This document shows, in pieces, positions 35,240 through 46,565 of a stretch of 60,000 nt of DNA. Source of the DNA: Cristatella mucedo (Eukaryota; Bryozoa; Phylactolaemata; Cristatellidae); contig WPIO01000145.1 in NCBI GenBank assembly GCA_009760855.2, forward strand, positions 89,001-149,000, in the 5' to 3' direction. Position 1 is the first letter of the stretch. Every line of letters begins with the position of its first letter. A model generated the notes under the pieces. That model saw nothing but the letters and a program-made list of their open reading frames with translations. It was not told the DNA's origin and ran no database searches. A program made the position numbers and the translations under genes.

Positions 35240-35870
35240 GTCAAGCTTTTACCAAGGGGGCGAGAAGGCAGGCCGCCTGCAGCAGGTTAATGTCCCTCGC
35301 AAGGGAAGAGCAGGCCTGCCGTATTTCAGCCCTATGCTGATTGAGACCCTTCGGTAGTGCCGAGGTCAACCAGTGACTCTGTCTCCGGCAGCTCGGGGAT
35401 CGGCCTCCCATGCAGGATGATTGAGCCAGGTACGGCCTTTGCACCATTGCTGGCGACCACACAGCATTTTGCCGGCCGGAACTGCAAGCCCAGCATCGAC
35501 ACAGCCCTGTCTAGCTGCTGACACGAGGGCCCGCACACCAGATGACGTGCCTGCGAACAGGACGAAGTCATCTGCTTTGGCACGCCAACACCGACAGGGA
35601 GATTTCGCCCAGCTGGAAGCAGGACTCGTGCATGCTGGCAGCAAGTCTGACGACCGGCGGTTCCATCGCTTGATGATCGACGAGGATTGAGCGATAGAGA
35701 ATCGCCCTGCTGGGCGCCGGCAGTCGCAGAAAGCCGGCGATTTTGCACCCCAAACTCCAGGAGCACGCCGACAAAGAGGCCCTCAACAAACCTGCAGAAG
35801 TTCCCCTCCACTCCGGCATGCCGAAGCATGGCAAGATCATGATGGGGCAGAAGTTACCAGGCATAAAAAT
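35240..35870 (-). mobile_element. R2/NeSL-like reverse transcriptase fragment
   Basis: In shifting minus-strand frames I read QQGDSLS (the RT QGDPLSP motif, about 35715), KADDFVLFAGTSSGVRAL (the xADD catalytic motif, about 35580) and LDRAVSMLGLQFRPAKC with CVVASNGAK (the following strand). The order and the LVLFA/GL.....K pattern resemble R2 and NeSL clade elements, unlike LINE-A and LINE-B. It is GC-rich compared with its flanks and broken by at least two frameshifts. Confidence 0.65.
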
Positions 35871-37639
35871 TCAGAAGCTATGTTTACCAATCATTGGCGT
35901 TGCAGCAGCTGCTGCTACGATAATCAAAATCACTGGCGACTTGGGCTCCGGCCCTCCCCGAGCAGAGCAGCGATTTCCAAATCTTGTCACTCACACCTAC
36001 ATCATCAGCTAGGCTATGAAGGATTGCTAAGTAAGGTTTCATATTTTCCAACAAGAACGAGTAAGTTCCTGAAGGTAGTCATATCTCAATCGGTGGACCA
36101 CTTGAGGGTCACATACAGTTGGTTGCAGGATCGTTTTCACTCAGGCAAAATTCGTTTTCGGCCGTCAGTCCCGCAGCAGAAAGACCTTGGTCGAGATTTT
36201 GAAATTTCAGAAAGCGCTTTTCTTGCAATTTCTTCATTATCGGGAAAGCATGCTTCAGCACTACACCGGCAAGCGGTTTATATCGCTTAAAAATTGATTC
36301 TGTCAAACTTAAAGATATTTTTTCTATGGCTGTTGTGCTTTCAACCCAATACAAGAATGCAAAATGTAGCTATTGCCTCCAGGCAAAATAGCGATTGGTT
36401 CCAACGAAAACAAGCAATCAATTAGGCAGCCAATATAGACGAAGGACCGGATCTGGGCACTTTTTCTTTATACAGGCAAGACCTGCACAGTAATGAAGGG
36501 ATCCAGTCACTGGCATGAAGCATGGCTCTTGCTGCACAGGTCGAGAATGAGGTCGACTGAATTCACGCCCATCACACATAATTACAGCACCCATCCTGAG
36601 TGATTACCGTGCCCGTCCCACGTGATTGCTAGCAATTCCTAGGGCCTTGGAACTGGCAACTAACTGGCTGGGACTCTGCATCAGCCCCAAACAAGAGTTC
36701 GTCGAAAAGTAATTCACTTGCCTGGTAGTGAGTGTAGGGTCGTCATCTTTCTGCCAAATGTAATGGCCCCCCAAGCAGATTATTTGAGCATTGAAATCAA
36801 ACGTGCTTGACCTCCAATAACTTGAGTACTTTTCTGACGAATCTTTGTTTGCTAGTGGTAAAGTGCCGCCCAGCCACTCGCCTAATTTAACCCCATAGAA
36901 TGACTACGGAGCAATATCGACAAGATGGCTGAGATGTGTTGTTCGGCCTACACTAGTGCTGATGTTTTCTGCAAAGCTCAGGCTCTGCCGAATGAGCTGC
37001 TGCAGGATCGACTCCACTCAGACTGGTGGCCTATGTGCCTGGCCAGACAAGGGAGTTCATTAAGAATTGTGGCAGACCGACGTCACGCTTAATGCATACC
37101 AACGGCATGAGTTTTTGGGATGTCAATAAATATGTTTAAGTGATCAATTAGTCTAAATTCTTTTAGTCTTTAGTTATCAATTCTCTCTCACACCTTCTGT
37201 TTGATAGCAGTGACAGAAAACAACCAGTACATAATTTACCATCTCCGATTAAAACATGTAAACTGCCTCCTATAAATTCCTACTTCCTTAATTGCTTTGC
37301 TTGTTTATTACAAGCTGATAAGCAGAGGAGTCGCTTGAGGTGCAGCCATATGGAAGAGATTTGAGATTAAGAACATTTGACTTCTTTACTAGTAAGAACA
37401 AATTTCACCAGACTAGTTTCCTAGGAAAAGTCCACCAGCCAGCTGCTGAAGGTGTACACATGCTGTTAACATGATGGCAGATCCGACAAAACTCGGCCAG
37501 CAATCGAACTTTGTCTAAGTAATGTTTCATTACTGAATATGTAGAGTATGAACAGTGCCACCCAGCATTTAAATCATTTGGACCATCACGATGCAAGTCT
37601 ATTACAGGCAATTTGCAAAAATCTCTAGTAAGAGAGCGT

Positions 37640-37640
<1 letters not shown>
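35871..37640. other. PGM2 intron 9, unassigned part
   Basis: No coding or repeat family recognised over about 1.7 kb; open frames on both strands overlap without domains. Confidence 0.3.
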
Positions 37641-37678
<38 letters not shown>

Positions 37679-37690
37679 TACACACACACA
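37641..37690. repeat. (CA)n microsatellite
   Basis: About 50 bp of CA repeats with two TACA interruptions, followed by a shorter CA run near 37703-37713. It lies about 230 bp downstream of the exon 9 donor (transcript sense). Confidence 0.97.
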
Positions 37691-37916
37691 TGCACAGAAG
37701 GTGCACACACACAGACACAAAGCTAAAAGTCACTATCATAAAAAAGACTGCGAGTTCTGACAGACTTTGACCTGCATACAAAAGTAATAATCCGTGGAAT
37801 ACAAGGATGCCCAGAATCGGATATAAGCCCAAAATCCTTTCTGCATACAAAGAGAGATAACGACGACTACTTGCATCAGCAGGAAGTGAAAGTGTGCCAC
37901 ATGCAAGGAGACTCAC

Positions 37917-38017
37917 GTTTTCAGATTAAGTTCGGCAATGCCAAGACGATCGGCATCAGGGTCAGTAGCAAAGATCAGTGTTGCCTGAGCCCTGTTTGCC
38001 GTGCTTACGGCCAAGTC
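37917..38017 (-). CDS. PGM2: PGM2 exon 9, metal-binding loop
   Basis: This 101-bp exon (acceptor TTTGCAG, donor GTGAGT) encodes DLAVSTANRAQATLIFAT, then DPDADRLGIAELNLK. DPDADR holds the three aspartates that bind the catalytic Mg ion (about residues 310-315). It ends in phase 2. Confidence 0.96.
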
Positions 38018-38116
38018 CTGCAAACGCAAATCGTGATCATTTTGTAAAGGTTCAAGCACCACATAGCAAAGCGACAACAAGCGCAAAAAATGGCAAACAG
38101 GTTCAGCCGAGCATAC

Positions 38117-38306
38117 CAATGCACTTTTGCCTTCTTCCGGGTTCGGAAACTTCACAGTCGGAAATTCTGGGTCGGGCAGAATCTGCTCCTCAACAGGTAT
38201 ACATGGCTTGAAGCCATATGCTTGCATGCATTTGCAAGCAAAAGTATATCCCACACCATGCATCGCAGTGTATACCATTTTCAAAGCAGATGCTTGATTT
38301 ATGCTC
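38117..38306 (-). CDS. PGM2: PGM2 exon 8
   Basis: The acceptor is TTTGCAG and the donor GTATGC. The exon encodes SINQASALKMVYTAMHGVGY, the PGM2 T.MHGVG motif, then DPEFPTVKFPNPEEGK, which is strongly diagnostic of this branch. Length is 190 bp, ending in phase 0. It is separated from exon 7 by a 116-bp intron and from exon 9 by a 99-bp intron. Confidence 0.95.
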
Positions 38307-38422
38307 CTGCAAAGGTCCAAGTGTACTAATCCATCACACATATCATATGATCACGGAATTCCGGAAAACAAAAGTGATGGTGGTAACCGAATATTGCATG
38401 AAACTCGGCACATATAGCAGAC

Positions 38423-38616
38423 CTGTAGGTAACCCTTTCAGCAATCTTTCCAAAATATGCATTCGACAGCTGTTCAAGTGGGTCTTTGCGCAAGGCATGT
38501 TGGGTCACAGCATCAACGTCCCATGATCTTTCCCACGGTGTGAGATTTTGCTTGATCTGAGCTGCAATACCCTTGTCATGCGGGGAAATGATTTGAGCAC
38601 CGTTCTGCCAATATAC
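38423..38616 (-). CDS. PGM2: PGM2 exon 7
   Basis: This 194-bp exon starts VYWQNGAQIISPHDKGI, almost identical to human PGM2 after the catalytic loop, then runs through a less conserved helical part ending FGKIAERVTY. The donor is CAG|GTCTGC, in phase 2. An in-frame GTTACC slightly upstream was not used, because the chosen donor restores the phase of exon 8. Confidence 0.9.
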
Positions 38617-39324
38617 CTACAGAAGAGACAGTAAAGTAAAGGCAGTAAACATGATAGGACTTCGTAAATATATGTTGACACACTAACCAAGACTGGTCAC
38701 GATGAATAATTGCTGCAATCTATGAAATCTAAAATACTTGAAGTGCCTTTTCAGGTTTGCCCACAGTTGCAAACCGCTTAGTCCGAAGTAACAGGATTGC
38801 TACAGCAGCCACTTTGACTTGCATCGAAAGGCAGGCACCAGGTACCCTTCCGGACTGAACCGCACAAGCGAATGTACAAACAATAATCCGTAAGAAGATT
38901 AGAAGGGGTGCTCTGCTGATGCAACCTCCACAGATCGTGTCTATGCGAAGCTGCATCGTGCTTGATGCCTCAATTCTGAGGACAGGGCACTTGTGTGACA
39001 CCTCATACTACAGCAGTCATCGATAGGGCCAATAATTTAGACATACAAATGGCCACTGACTGCAGCACTCGTCCAAGTTCGAGTGCACATGCATGGTTCA
39101 CATGATTAGGAATGAAGAAACAACTTTGTCAGCTCTGCGACTGTTCTACACACATGATTTCTTAAAGGCATTGCCACTCCAGGCAGGTTACCTTAAATTG
39201 TGAACTTCGATGATAATCACAATTGCATGCTCCCCCACATATTACAAATTAGGTTCGTGTTATCGACAGCACTGCTGAGCAAGGAGTGTCGTTTGTCAGA
39301 GACTGCAGATGCACCCCTATCTAG
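38617..39324. other. PGM2 intron 6, exon 7-proximal part
   Basis: Nothing recognisable; the 90-codon minus frame at 38729-39001 does not fit PGM2 or any family I know. Confidence 0.3.
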
Positions 39325-39915
39325 TGAGCCACATCAGTATGGCTGCAAGGCTAGTCTTCAATTCCCAGAAGTTTGAGCACGTGTCTCCTTTGCTGAAAGA
39401 GCTAGGATGATTGCCGGTTGAGCAAAGGATACAGAGCAAAGTTCTTACGCTGACCCACAAGGCCTGCCACGGCTTGGCTCCTTCGTACCTAGCTGAACTG
39501 CTGCATCAGTTTCAGCCTGTTCGCGCCCTCAGGTCCTGTGTGGACAATAAATTAGCTGTCCCATTCCTCCGCTTAAAGACAGTTGGTGACAGACGCTTTA
39601 GCTCTGCAGGTCCTAGACTGTGGAGCTCGCTTCCACAATTCTTACGCAACGACAACTACTCTCCTACTGCCGACTATGGCTCATCCTTTTCAGCGGTCCT
39701 GAGGGGCTACTTCTATGCTACTCACTACCTCAACTACTCTCCTGACTCTGCTATGCTTCCCACTTTGTCTTTGTTGCGTGAGACGAAGTCTGTTGGCTAC
39801 CGAATGCGTACCGAAAGCCGCTTAGGTCGTGAGTGTGCTATACAAAACTCTCCTTCGTAACACCCACATAGTCTTTATGACTTTGTGGAGTTACTGACGG
39901 AGATACATTACATTA
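39325..39915 (+). mobile_element. LINE-B copy, 3' end
   Basis: It starts ATCAGTATGGCTGCAAGGCT and follows the 12.75-13.32 kb copy closely: PVEQRIQSKVLTLTHKAC, SYLAELLHQFQPVRALRSC and RFSSAGPRLWSSLPQFL. It ends in GACGGAGATACATTACATTA. The 149-codon open frame (39411-39860) is the least damaged C-terminus of this family in the window. Confidence 0.88.
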
Positions 39916-41965
39916 TCAGAATGCTTGGTTCGAGTGGCTAAGAGCACAGCAGATGAGTGCTCTCTACTGCCCTGGAGAAAGCAGCAGCCTTTTAAAAAGA
40001 CCCAGTCCCCTGAGTGCTGCCATCTTATCTTCATGCTTCTTCATTCATACTGTGGGGAACAAATGAGACAATAACTAGGCCTACGTCATGCATTGCCCCC
40101 CAAACCAATTGCCACTAAGCATCGATGCCCGTCAATTCTTACAAAGCCAAATGCAAATATACGGTGTTTCACATCATTCAGACTCCTAATATTTGCCCTT
40201 GCTAAAATGAACACGAACCCAGCATAAAGCTACGGATTTGTGCTCCTTTGCCAGAATGTAGCACTCTACTGAAAACTGCCACAGATATGGCTATCTCTAC
40301 ACTCAGTCCGCCAAAGAGTACTTAAGGTGGCCCAATATCTTGTATAGGTTCTCAATAAAGTTATGGTTATCATATATGAATACTACAGAGAATTCCAAAC
40401 GAGATTCGCAATTGCCAGGCGATCCTCGAGAGTGGTGTCTCCTTGGATGTACCACAGCATCACAACTTTATGTGCTACTTCAAGAAATTGATCCGGCATA
40501 ATGCACATCGATAGTCCCACGTGTCAGTGTCTACTACACAAAGGGGCGTTCATGGATTTTATTAAAATCATCTCCTGCACCGGCCAGGTCGTAGTGCTTT
40601 GAAGAATTCAGACGAACTATTCACGTGAGGCTAGATGGTTTTTCAGCCCTCTTACTGCACAGTGAGTCGAGAACAAATGTTTCTGTGAACTACATCAGTA
40701 TTTTACTAAAAACAGAGTAACAGTTACTGTGTGATGCCCTAAACAAAAAGGCTTTTAAATAAGCCTCTTACTTTCTGGTGGTGATCTGCAAAGCCCATTT
40801 GTTAAAACAGAACAGTCAATGGTCCACAAGGAGTTGGCAAGCCTAGAAGTGGACCCTCCAGGCTTTTGCAAATCAAATGTGGCTTGCCAGAGATTTAGCT
40901 CTCCTATGACACACTGCAAAAGGCAGTATTCCTATTAGTACTAGTAGCATTAGCAGTAGTATCAGCAGCAGCAGAGGCAGTAGCATCATTATCAGCAGCA
41001 GCAGCAGTAGCAGTAGCAGTAGCAGTTCTTACTGACCGTGAATCAGCAAACTGTTTCCACTGTTTAGCTTGCTACTCTAAAGCTCATGAGTCTAAAGTGA
41101 AGTCCTGATATGGTCTATCGAAGCTAAAGTGCACACGACGTCACAAATGGCACAAATGTGTGTGCAGAGGGTGAACCTCGCCAGCCGTTCAGCCTATCCT
41201 CTGGGAGTCATCACAGAGCTTGACTGCCGAAAGGGCCATCTCATGGCATGAGTGTGCAACCAGCCTCCGTGAGGTGCTTGCGATAAAAAATCCTAGGACA
41301 ACCGATATCCACGTGACCAATAAGGTGCTCATTTTGAGTCTAATCGCCAGAAGTATGATGCACATACTTCACAGCCTAGATCGTGGGCTCGAGAGCTGCA
41401 CCAGGCTATCCTTAGCTGCGATTACATGTCAGATAATAGCTGCAAACATTCCTGCGCTGCTCTATACATGAGGCTATTAAATCAGCCGACCGCTACTTTT
41501 ACTTTCTACTTTTGACACCAAATAGCCACTGCAAGAAAAGGGCAGTTACTGTAACACTTACAACCAAGTAGCAACCAATGGCATGAGGAGCACAGATGGT
41601 TTTTTAACTGCAAAGTGGTGAAGAACACCTGAAAAGTGAGTGTCCACCTGTAGAGATTTGGTTCTACTACAAGCACTTCAAGATATATTGGACTGGGTGA
41701 AAATATGAGTACACTCAGATGTTTTGAATTAGGTGAAATAATGTGTGAAATTAATTTATAGACTCACTGAAAAAAAGTGTGATATTAATTTAGAAGACCA
41801 AGAAAAAACATTGATAGTCATAGTGTCTTCCCCAAAAACAAGCAGTAATCTTTTTTCTAGTAGGGTGGCCAAAGAGGGCTCCTGGTCACTTTCACAGTGG
41901 CATTAGATTATTACTGCCGAAGCAAGAACGACTTTGCAGTGTTAAATCTAGCAATAGCTAATTAC
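39916..41965. other. PGM2 intron 6, unassigned part
   Basis: No gene or repeat family recognised except a trinucleotide tract. The open frame at 41220-41471 lacks a domain. Confidence 0.3.
40935..41026. repeat. (AGC)/(AGT) trinucleotide-rich tract
   Basis: TAGTAGCATTAGCAGTAGTATC, then runs of AGC and AGT units up to 41026, with an interruption TCATTATC near 40985. It is intronic. Confidence 0.9.
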
Positions 41966-42049
41966 CTTATAACCATTGTCATCCTTGGGGTTGTGAGAAG
42001 CTGTCACCATGATACCACATGCACAACCAAGAAGTTGGATCCCAAATGG
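41966..42049 (-). CDS. PGM2: PGM2 exon 6, catalytic serine loop
   Basis: This 84-bp exon (28 codons, phase 0 to 0) encodes [15 protein letters not shown] then [20 protein letters not shown] is the family active-site loop whose serine (about residue 153 here) carries the phosphate during catalysis. The acceptor is TGTTGTAG and the donor GTAATT. Confidence 0.96.
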
Positions 42050-42439
42050 CTACAACATGTAAAACAACATTAGAGAATAAACAGCTACAACTTTATCGTC
42101 AACACATACAGTGGAAAACCTACTGGGAGCATTTAGCAATTTACTTACCCACATAAAATTGCGTTTATTGTTCTGCCCAGTAGAATAACTCACTGCAATA
42201 CCAGCCAAGTTTTAATGGGGAAAATCTGAGGGATTTCTTTAAGGCTAAAAGTGTGAGGAAACTTCATCGGGTTGGCTACAGGCCTCTAATTGCCAAATGT
42301 CACCCTGTCGTAAGGCTTTCGGTGCACTGAAACTGTTGGAAGGATTTCCAGAGGATAGAGGTTTCGTTGAACGTTCAGTTAAATTACCTGACTCACAGGA
42401 GCAGGCAGCGCTAAGGGAAGTGATCAAGGGGAAGTTAGT

Positions 42440-42720
42440 AGGTCAGCAGGCGCAATAAAGAAAAGAGGAACCTAAGAGTGGGTGACATTACGTTTAAGTC
42501 GATGTGCCGTTTGATGGAGAGCCAATGCAGTCAGAAAGAAGATGCTGTTCCGTGGCAATTGCAAAGTGTCTACGACAGGCAATCCTAGCTGACATGATTT
42601 TCACCATCTCGAGGTATCTTACAGGCACTTGCCGATCTGCAAGGAGAAGACGAAATTTAGAAAACTATAGATGGGGATGCCACAGCCGCATTGACTAATT
42701 TTGCTTCGATATCTTAGTCA
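42440..42720 (-). mobile_element. LINE-A-like fragment (weak)
   Basis: AAGTCGATGTGCCGTTTGAT, then GGAGAGCCAATGCAGTC, read on the minus strand, parallels the LHW(L/F)SIK..IDF block seen at 11.4 kb and 49.8 kb. The surroundings are too worn to confirm. Confidence 0.4.
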
Positions 42721-43230
42721 AAGTAGGTCCACACTTTTGCATCAATGAAAAATGTAGTCAGACTTGATTCTAAAGTGGATCTGGCCTTATAGCGACAGTT
42801 ACGGTGTTAGAAGGCAATAAAGAAGCAGAACTCAGGTACAGTAGTGTCTCGTCTACACAGAAATGACAGCCTAATGTGTAAATTCTAATCATATGGGCAA
42901 GATGGAGACTGCCAACAAAGAAGGAGATAGAAAACATAACTCTGGGATATAATAAGACTTTGGAGAAGATGCCATTTGCTTCTTGCTAATTTTGCTGAAC
43001 AAGCGACCCGACAGGGAATTTAAAATTGCTCTCTAAATTTTCTGACAAAGTTTTTATTTTCTCGAGAGTTTAAGGGTTCCAAATCTAGAGGAGGGCGCAG
43101 TATGATCACCATGCTGATAAAAATGTCGTATCTATCCGCTATGCTAACGGTAAGAAAGACCTCATAACTTACCTATACAAATGTTGATGACCAGATGCAC
43201 TGCCGGAGTTTGAACTGAAAATATCATCAG

Positions 43231-43236
43231 TATATA

Positions 43237-43320
<84 letters not shown>

Positions 43321-43425
43321 ATGAGATGTATATATACATATATATATATACATATATATAGATATATATAGATATATATCTATATATATAGATATATAGA
43401 TATATATATATATACATATACATAC
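43231..43425. repeat. (TA)n/(TATAGA)n microsatellite, 195 bp
   Basis: A TA tract (43231-43318) is followed by mixed TATACA and TATAGA units to 43425. Confidence 0.97.
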
Positions 43426-43699
43426 GTCGACATTGCAATACTAAGGAATCGAGTGCATGGGTCCGGTAAAAATACGTCATTGATATCATGCTTACGTTGT
43501 GGCCCTTGTGATATTTATAGTACCACTATGACAACACAACTGTCATGCCTAAAATAACGATAGACAATTTAAGAATTTGCCTATGAGGCTGCAAAAATGC
43601 AATCTTATAGCTAAAATCGAACAGTAAATTGTACATTGAATACGAATAGTTATGATCAGGCTTTTGATATCAGTACATTCCTAATTGCTTATTTTGCTT

Positions 43700-44015
43700 A
43701 TAGACTATTGGCGACAGAAGCTTTTGCTCTGTAGATCCTAGACTGTAAAACTAATTACCACAATACTTAAGTAATGACATCTTTTCTCGTGATGATGACT
43801 GTGGCACATCCTTTCCAGCCTCCCTGGGCTGCTACATCTATGCCTCTCACTTCCTCAGATTAGCATCCAAACAGCTATGCTTATCACATTATCTTTGTTG
43901 CATGAGATAAAGTCTGTTGGTCACTGCATGCATACGGCTATAGAAAATTCTCCTTCTTAACAACCTCTTAGTCTGTATGAATTTGAAGAGTTACAAAGGG
44001 AGATATATTACCTTA
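43700..44015 (+). mobile_element. LINE-B 3' fragment (worn)
   Basis: TATTGGCGACAGAAGCTTTTG, then TAGATCCTAGACTGTAAAAC, correspond to the RSFS.AGPRLW block of other LINE-B copies. The end, AGTTACAAAGGGAGATATATTACC, parallels their GAGATACATTAC end. Confidence 0.7.
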
Positions 44016-45473
44016 TAGGACATTTAACTGCTGTGGAATGCATCTCTCAATGAAAAAATAAACAGACTTGCCAGGACAGTCAGCCTTACAAAGGTCTGCA
44101 AACAGGTGACTCATTTTAGAAGAGCATTTAAGCAGCAGCTGTATGCTGATGTGCAAGGTATTTAATTTCAAAATTGATTTTCCAAACGACTAAACGTGCA
44201 AAATGCATCTATGCATGCAAACCAGCTTTAGTTTACAGTAGATTGAAATTAAATCTTTATTCGTTAAATTGTTTCTGAGTAACATTCGAATAATAGTTTC
44301 AGCAAAACATTTTGGACGTCTTTAATTGTTTCATGTTCTAAATTGCTTTTCCGGAGATTTTTCTGAGCACATGGTAGCTCAAAATGTAACTGAAAATTAA
44401 CATTGATGGTCCGAATGTCCCATAAACCTATCGATCTCAAAATAATTTTTATAGCAGTATTCACATTAAAAGTTTCAAATAAATTTTACGAATTCGCTAC
44501 AGCAATTTCCTGGAATGTACAATCACTCTTCGAGAAAACTGAAAGGCTGCTCTCGAAGCTCCACTTTGCATTATACAAGACCATCAGTTGCCTATAAGAA
44601 GTGCACTGAAACACAGCTCCAGGTGCAGGAAACTGACAGAAGTAAAACCGAAAAAGTGCAATAAATTGAACACAATGACAGGTGTCAGGTGGATATGGCA
44701 TTGCCTGGGGGAAGAAATCGTATACGGCTAAAGGTCTTTGTAAAACATGCATTACAATAAGGCCAACTGCTACAAAACTATCAAAAACAAAATTATAATA
44801 AAGTAGAGAAGAATTGTTGAATTAAATCAATATTAGCCTTAAGGAAACAAATATTACACTAAACTCAAATTAATGTAAAAAAACTAACGTTTAAAATTTA
44901 AAACTGCGTGGAATTAGACTGAGATATTACTTCTAATCTTTGAGCTTCTTAGCTATAGCTACGATGATATATATGGTGATTTTTCATATGTTTTCACTAG
45001 TCAGACGGTATACCATTATACTATTATACCACGAGTGCAATTATGCTACTCGTGCGGCTAAGAGTTCTGTGAGGTACCAGTTTATTTTTTCATGACTGAC
45101 TAGGTTAATGCATGCCACGACAAAACGAGTGGCTCGAATTGATTGCAAAACTTGCACCTTGTACCGACCTCGGCCTCCACAGGTAGATTGACTTGCTACT
45201 AGGTTACCAGCCAAGAATCGATAAAAGCCAGGGACACTCGACTGTGTTTACCATGGGTGCAGCAAATGATCATTCGATAAGCGGCGACCTGTGAATGGCA
45301 CAGTCTGCACGTCTGCATGGCGACCATCAAGCAGTAGCCAAAACCCAAGTGACACGTTTTAACGAGGCTAGCAGGCACCACGGAGGAAAGGGGAGTCAGT
45401 AGCAATGCAATCTACTAATTAGAACTATTTAAGCTATTCATGAAGTGACTTTGACAGCAACAATATTACCTAC
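44016..45473. other. PGM2 intron 5, exon-proximal part, unassigned
   Basis: AT-rich, with nothing recognisable on either strand. Confidence 0.3.
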
Positions 45474-45558
45474 CACAAAGGGTGTCGGCGTGATGTCGCT
45501 GAAAAGATAGGCTGGAACCTCCATCTGTAGAAAAACGGCAGCCGATATCCATGCCCAC
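45474..45558 (-). CDS. PGM2: PGM2 exon 5
   Basis: The acceptor TTTCGCAG and donor GTAGGT bound 85 bp. The exon encodes (R)WAWISAAVFLQMEVPA then YLFSDITPTPFV. The last part is nearly identical to the human PGM2 YLFSDITPTPFV segment that precedes the catalytic loop. It ends in phase 0. Confidence 0.95.
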
Positions 45559-45657
45559 CTGCGAAAAACAAAGAACACGATTTGCCTTAGCCTTAGCCGC
45601 TATTTGGAAAAAGGCACACACTGCTCCTGCACAAGCATGGCAGCCACTTGTCGTTAC

Positions 45658-45746
45658 CTCTTGCTATTGTGTCGCGCATCAAATCCTATGACGACGCCTT
45701 GCTGTCGGGCGTCCGGCAAAGTCTCAAGTACGTAGCGGCACAGGCC
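45658..45746 (-). CDS. PGM2: PGM2 exon 4
   Basis: This 89-bp exon begins after a TTGACAG acceptor and ends before GTAACG. It encodes GLCRYVLETLPDARQQ then GVVIGFDARHNSK, matching the beta-strand GVVISFDAR of PGM2. It ends in phase 2, splitting an arginine codon that exon 5 completes. The intron to exon 5 is only 99 bp. Confidence 0.93.
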
Positions 45747-46224
45747 CTGTCAATGGTAATACAAATGCAGCCGCCATCGCTGCGGCTGCGCAATGAAACA
45801 CACTCAGCAGTAAGGTCGAAGCTGGCACTTGGTGAGTCCAAATCCCACTCCCGCTCCACTTTCCCTTCTTACGAAGCCCCCTCAGAAGCATGTCGGAGAA
45901 GCTTTATCCTGAACAGAATCCTTGCTACAGAGCAGTCAGCCCTGGGCTGAATGCCCGCAACCGACACCCGGAAGCATTTACACGTTAATGGAGAAACAGA
46001 TCCACGGATCAGCGCAGTCCAAGCAAACTAAACCATCACTATCTACAAAATGCATTCGGACAGGTCCTAAGGTCCTGACGTTTGGCTCTAGCAGCACCCT
46101 GGCCTCTGCAGACACCCAGCCTTGCCCTTCAGTTTCCGACTGGCGTCTGCTGCTAAGCTGTCAGCAATAAAGCAGCAGAACGAAACAAACAAGAGCATAT
46201 AATTAAAAAATGTAATTAATTTGT

Positions 46225-46565
46225 ACAGAACCCTGAGTGAACTTAACATAATCGCTATCGCCCATAATCTATATTCATAGTGCTTCACATACGCCACTGG
46301 GCTCGAGCCCACGACCTAGGTCATCAAATGCATTTGAGCCGTGATGGCACACTAGGTAAGGCAGTTGCTTTTCACGATCACGGTCCCGAGGTCGTGGATT
46401 CGATTCCTTCGGTGGGCGATCCTTTGTCGCCACTGCAAATGGTAGTGATAGCCGTAAAGGCTCTTCTGTCGCTATACAAAAGAGGCTGTGTAATCAGCTA
46501 GTATTTTACTTACCATTATCAATGTCGTTAAAGGTGAGCACCTAACCACTGAGCCAAACTATAAG
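46225..46565 (-). mobile_element. SINE1 copy (minus) split by a SINE2 insertion
   Basis: The SINE1 tail and middle lie at about 46225-46330 (TAGTGCTTCACATACGCCACT, then GGGCTCGAGCCCACGACC). Its head resumes at about 46530-46565 (AGCACCTAACCACTGAGCC). The gap is filled by the SINE2 copy at 46334-46503. The order matches the intact 26.6-kb and 49.6-kb SINE1 copies. Confidence 0.75.
46334..46503 (+). mobile_element. SINE2 copy nested inside SINE1
   Basis: GAGCCGTGATGGCACACTAG, then GTAAGGCAGTTGC form the tRNA-like head. GTGGATTCGATTCC (46394-46407) is a good B box. The tail, AGCCGTAAAGGCTCTTCTGTC, then AAAAGAGGCTGTGTAATCAG, is shared by the 32.1-kb and 33.5-kb copies. Confidence 0.85.

Noticed and set aside
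38729-39001. 90-codon minus frame just upstream of PGM2 exon 7, considered as an extra exon
   Set aside because: Exons 6 and 7 join in phase without it, and its sequence does not match the family.
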